Assembly: GCA_929200295.1 (NCBI GenBank)
Contig: CAKMZE010000010.1
Span: forward strand, 4,517 to 20,135
Length of the DNA: 15,619 nt
Reading direction: 5' to 3'
Origin: an uncultured Alphaproteobacteria bacterium
GTDB lineage: Bacteria; Pseudomonadota; Alphaproteobacteria; Rhodobacterales; Rhodobacteraceae
Translations under genes and position numbers: made by a program
Shown here: positions 15,183-15,619 of the stretch, in pieces
Layout of the letters: every line of letters begins with the position of its first letter
How positions within the stretch are numbered: the first letter of the stretch is position 1
The notes under the pieces: generated by a model
Told to the model about the DNA's origin: nothing
The model's database searches: none
What the model saw: the letters and a program-made list of their open reading frames with translations, nothing else

Positions 15183-15204
15183 AGGTCTCATGTAGGGGGC
15201 TCAG
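15183..15204. promoter_or_regulatory. Very short divergent gap between methyltransferase-like gene and comF
   Basis: Only 22 bases (or 13 if the ATG at 15191 is used) separate the two divergent starts. AGGGGG (about 15194-15199) is a good ribosome site for comF, about six bases before its ATG. There is no room for promoters in the gap, so each promoter must lie inside the opposite gene. Confidence 0.6.
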
Positions 15205-15619
15205 ATGATCTTTCAAAGCGTTATTCGTGCAGTTTACCCTGTGCAATGCGTGGCATGTGATAGTTTTACGGAAATAGAGCATGGGTTATGCGGCCCATGT
15301 TGGCGTGAGACGCATTTTATTGTTGGGATGCGGTGCGACACATGTGGCACACCTTTGCCCGGTGATGATCCGCATGAGGTCGCGCAATGTGATGATTGTA
15401 TGCGCATTGCCCGCCCATGGTCACGTGGGCGTGCGGCTTTGGCCTATACCAAGGTTGGGCGACGTTTGGTTTTGGGGTTAAAGCACGCGGATCGGCTTGA
15501 TTTTGCGTATCCGGCAGCGCTTTGGATGGCGCGTGCGGCGGCAGATATCATCACAGATGATATGGTGATTGTCGCGGTCCCATTGCATTGGACGCGGCTT
15601 TTACGCCGCAGGTATAACC
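15205..15619 (+). CDS. comF: ComF family protein (amidophosphoribosyltransferase-like), 3' end outside window
   Basis: The first 138 codons of a ComF-type protein, open to the window edge; family members are usually ~230-250 residues. The N-terminal zinc-finger-like part has paired cysteines: Cys15/Cys18 (PVQCVAC), Cys29/Cys32 (LCGPC), Cys44/Cys47 (RCDTCGTPLPG) and Cys62/Cys65 (QCDDC). The phosphoribosyltransferase-like part begins with ALAYTKVGRRLVLGLKHADR and VIVAVPLHWTRLLRRRYN, the last being the signature VPLHW...RRRYNQ region. In transformable bacteria ComF acts with DNA uptake and ComFA; in non-transformable proteobacteria its role is unclear. ATG 15205 follows an AGGGGG ribosome site. 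Confidence 0.93.
   Translation, partial: MIFQSVIRAVYPVQCVACDSFTEIEHGLCGPCWRETHFIVGMRCDTCGTPLPGDDPHEVAQCDDCMRIARPWSRGRAALAYTKVGRRLVLGLKHADRLDFAYPAALWMARAAADIITDDMVIVAVPLHWTRLLRRRYN

Noticed and set aside
15281..15481. 66-codon plus-strand frame near the window end
   Set aside because: It lies out of frame within comF, whose Cys-pair motifs and VPLHW region are clear in the frame starting at 15205.
1..15619. CRISPR array, tRNA/rRNA, insertion sequence or phage remnant
   Set aside because: No regularly spaced repeats, cloverleaf-like gene, transposase-like protein or terminal inverted repeats were seen anywhere in the window.

Overview
The window looks like chromosome from an alphaproteobacterium of the roseobacter group (Rhodobacteraceae). 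This is inferred from protein character and gene neighbourhood: gltB-mtgA-GST-queG in a row, a comF gene back to back with a BioC-like methyltransferase, and a WecG/TagA-sugar transferase fusion. GC content looks moderate for this family, and no abrupt compositional break is obvious by eye. No rRNA, tRNA, CRISPR, insertion sequence or phage gene was seen.

Layout. (A) 1-4727, plus strand, housekeeping: the 3' part of glutamate synthase large subunit (gltB), monofunctional peptidoglycan glycosyltransferase (mtgA), a glutathione S-transferase-like protein and epoxyqueuosine reductase (queG). (B) 4738-7807, minus strand: a two-gene unit of a periplasmic protein resembling the oxidoreductase molybdopterin-binding (SuoX/YedY-like) fold, but with no cysteine in its mature part, followed 10 bp later by a large membrane hybrid histidine kinase (TM-periplasmic-TM-PAS-HisKA-HATPase-REC-Hpt). 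(C) 7871-13142, exopolysaccharide/cell-surface polysaccharide module: a minus-strand fusion of a WecG/TagA glycosyltransferase and a polyprenyl-phosphate sugar-1-phosphate transferase, divergent from a NarL/LuxR-type response regulator, a Wzz/GumC-like chain-length protein without a kinase domain, and an O-antigen ligase/Wzy-like membrane protein that overlaps it by ATGA. (D) 13244-15619: ferrochelatase (hemH) and a degenerate SAM-methyltransferase-like gene on the minus strand, divergent by 13-22 bp from a comF gene cut by the window end.

The most interesting part is B plus C. A sensory pair (secreted Cys-less SuoX-fold protein and hybrid kinase ending in Hpt) lies next to a polysaccharide initiation/polymerisation set with its own response regulator and no kinase of its own. 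The two blocks are separated by a large hairpin/palindrome (7873-7911), and its GGATAGG core recurs upstream of the response regulator and of the Wzz-like gene. A phosphorelay from periplasmic sensing to polysaccharide synthesis is a testable inference, not something the sequence proves. A second oddity is a 152-bp same-strand overlap in which the methyltransferase frame runs into hemH, suggesting a lost stop codon, a frameshift or a sequence error.
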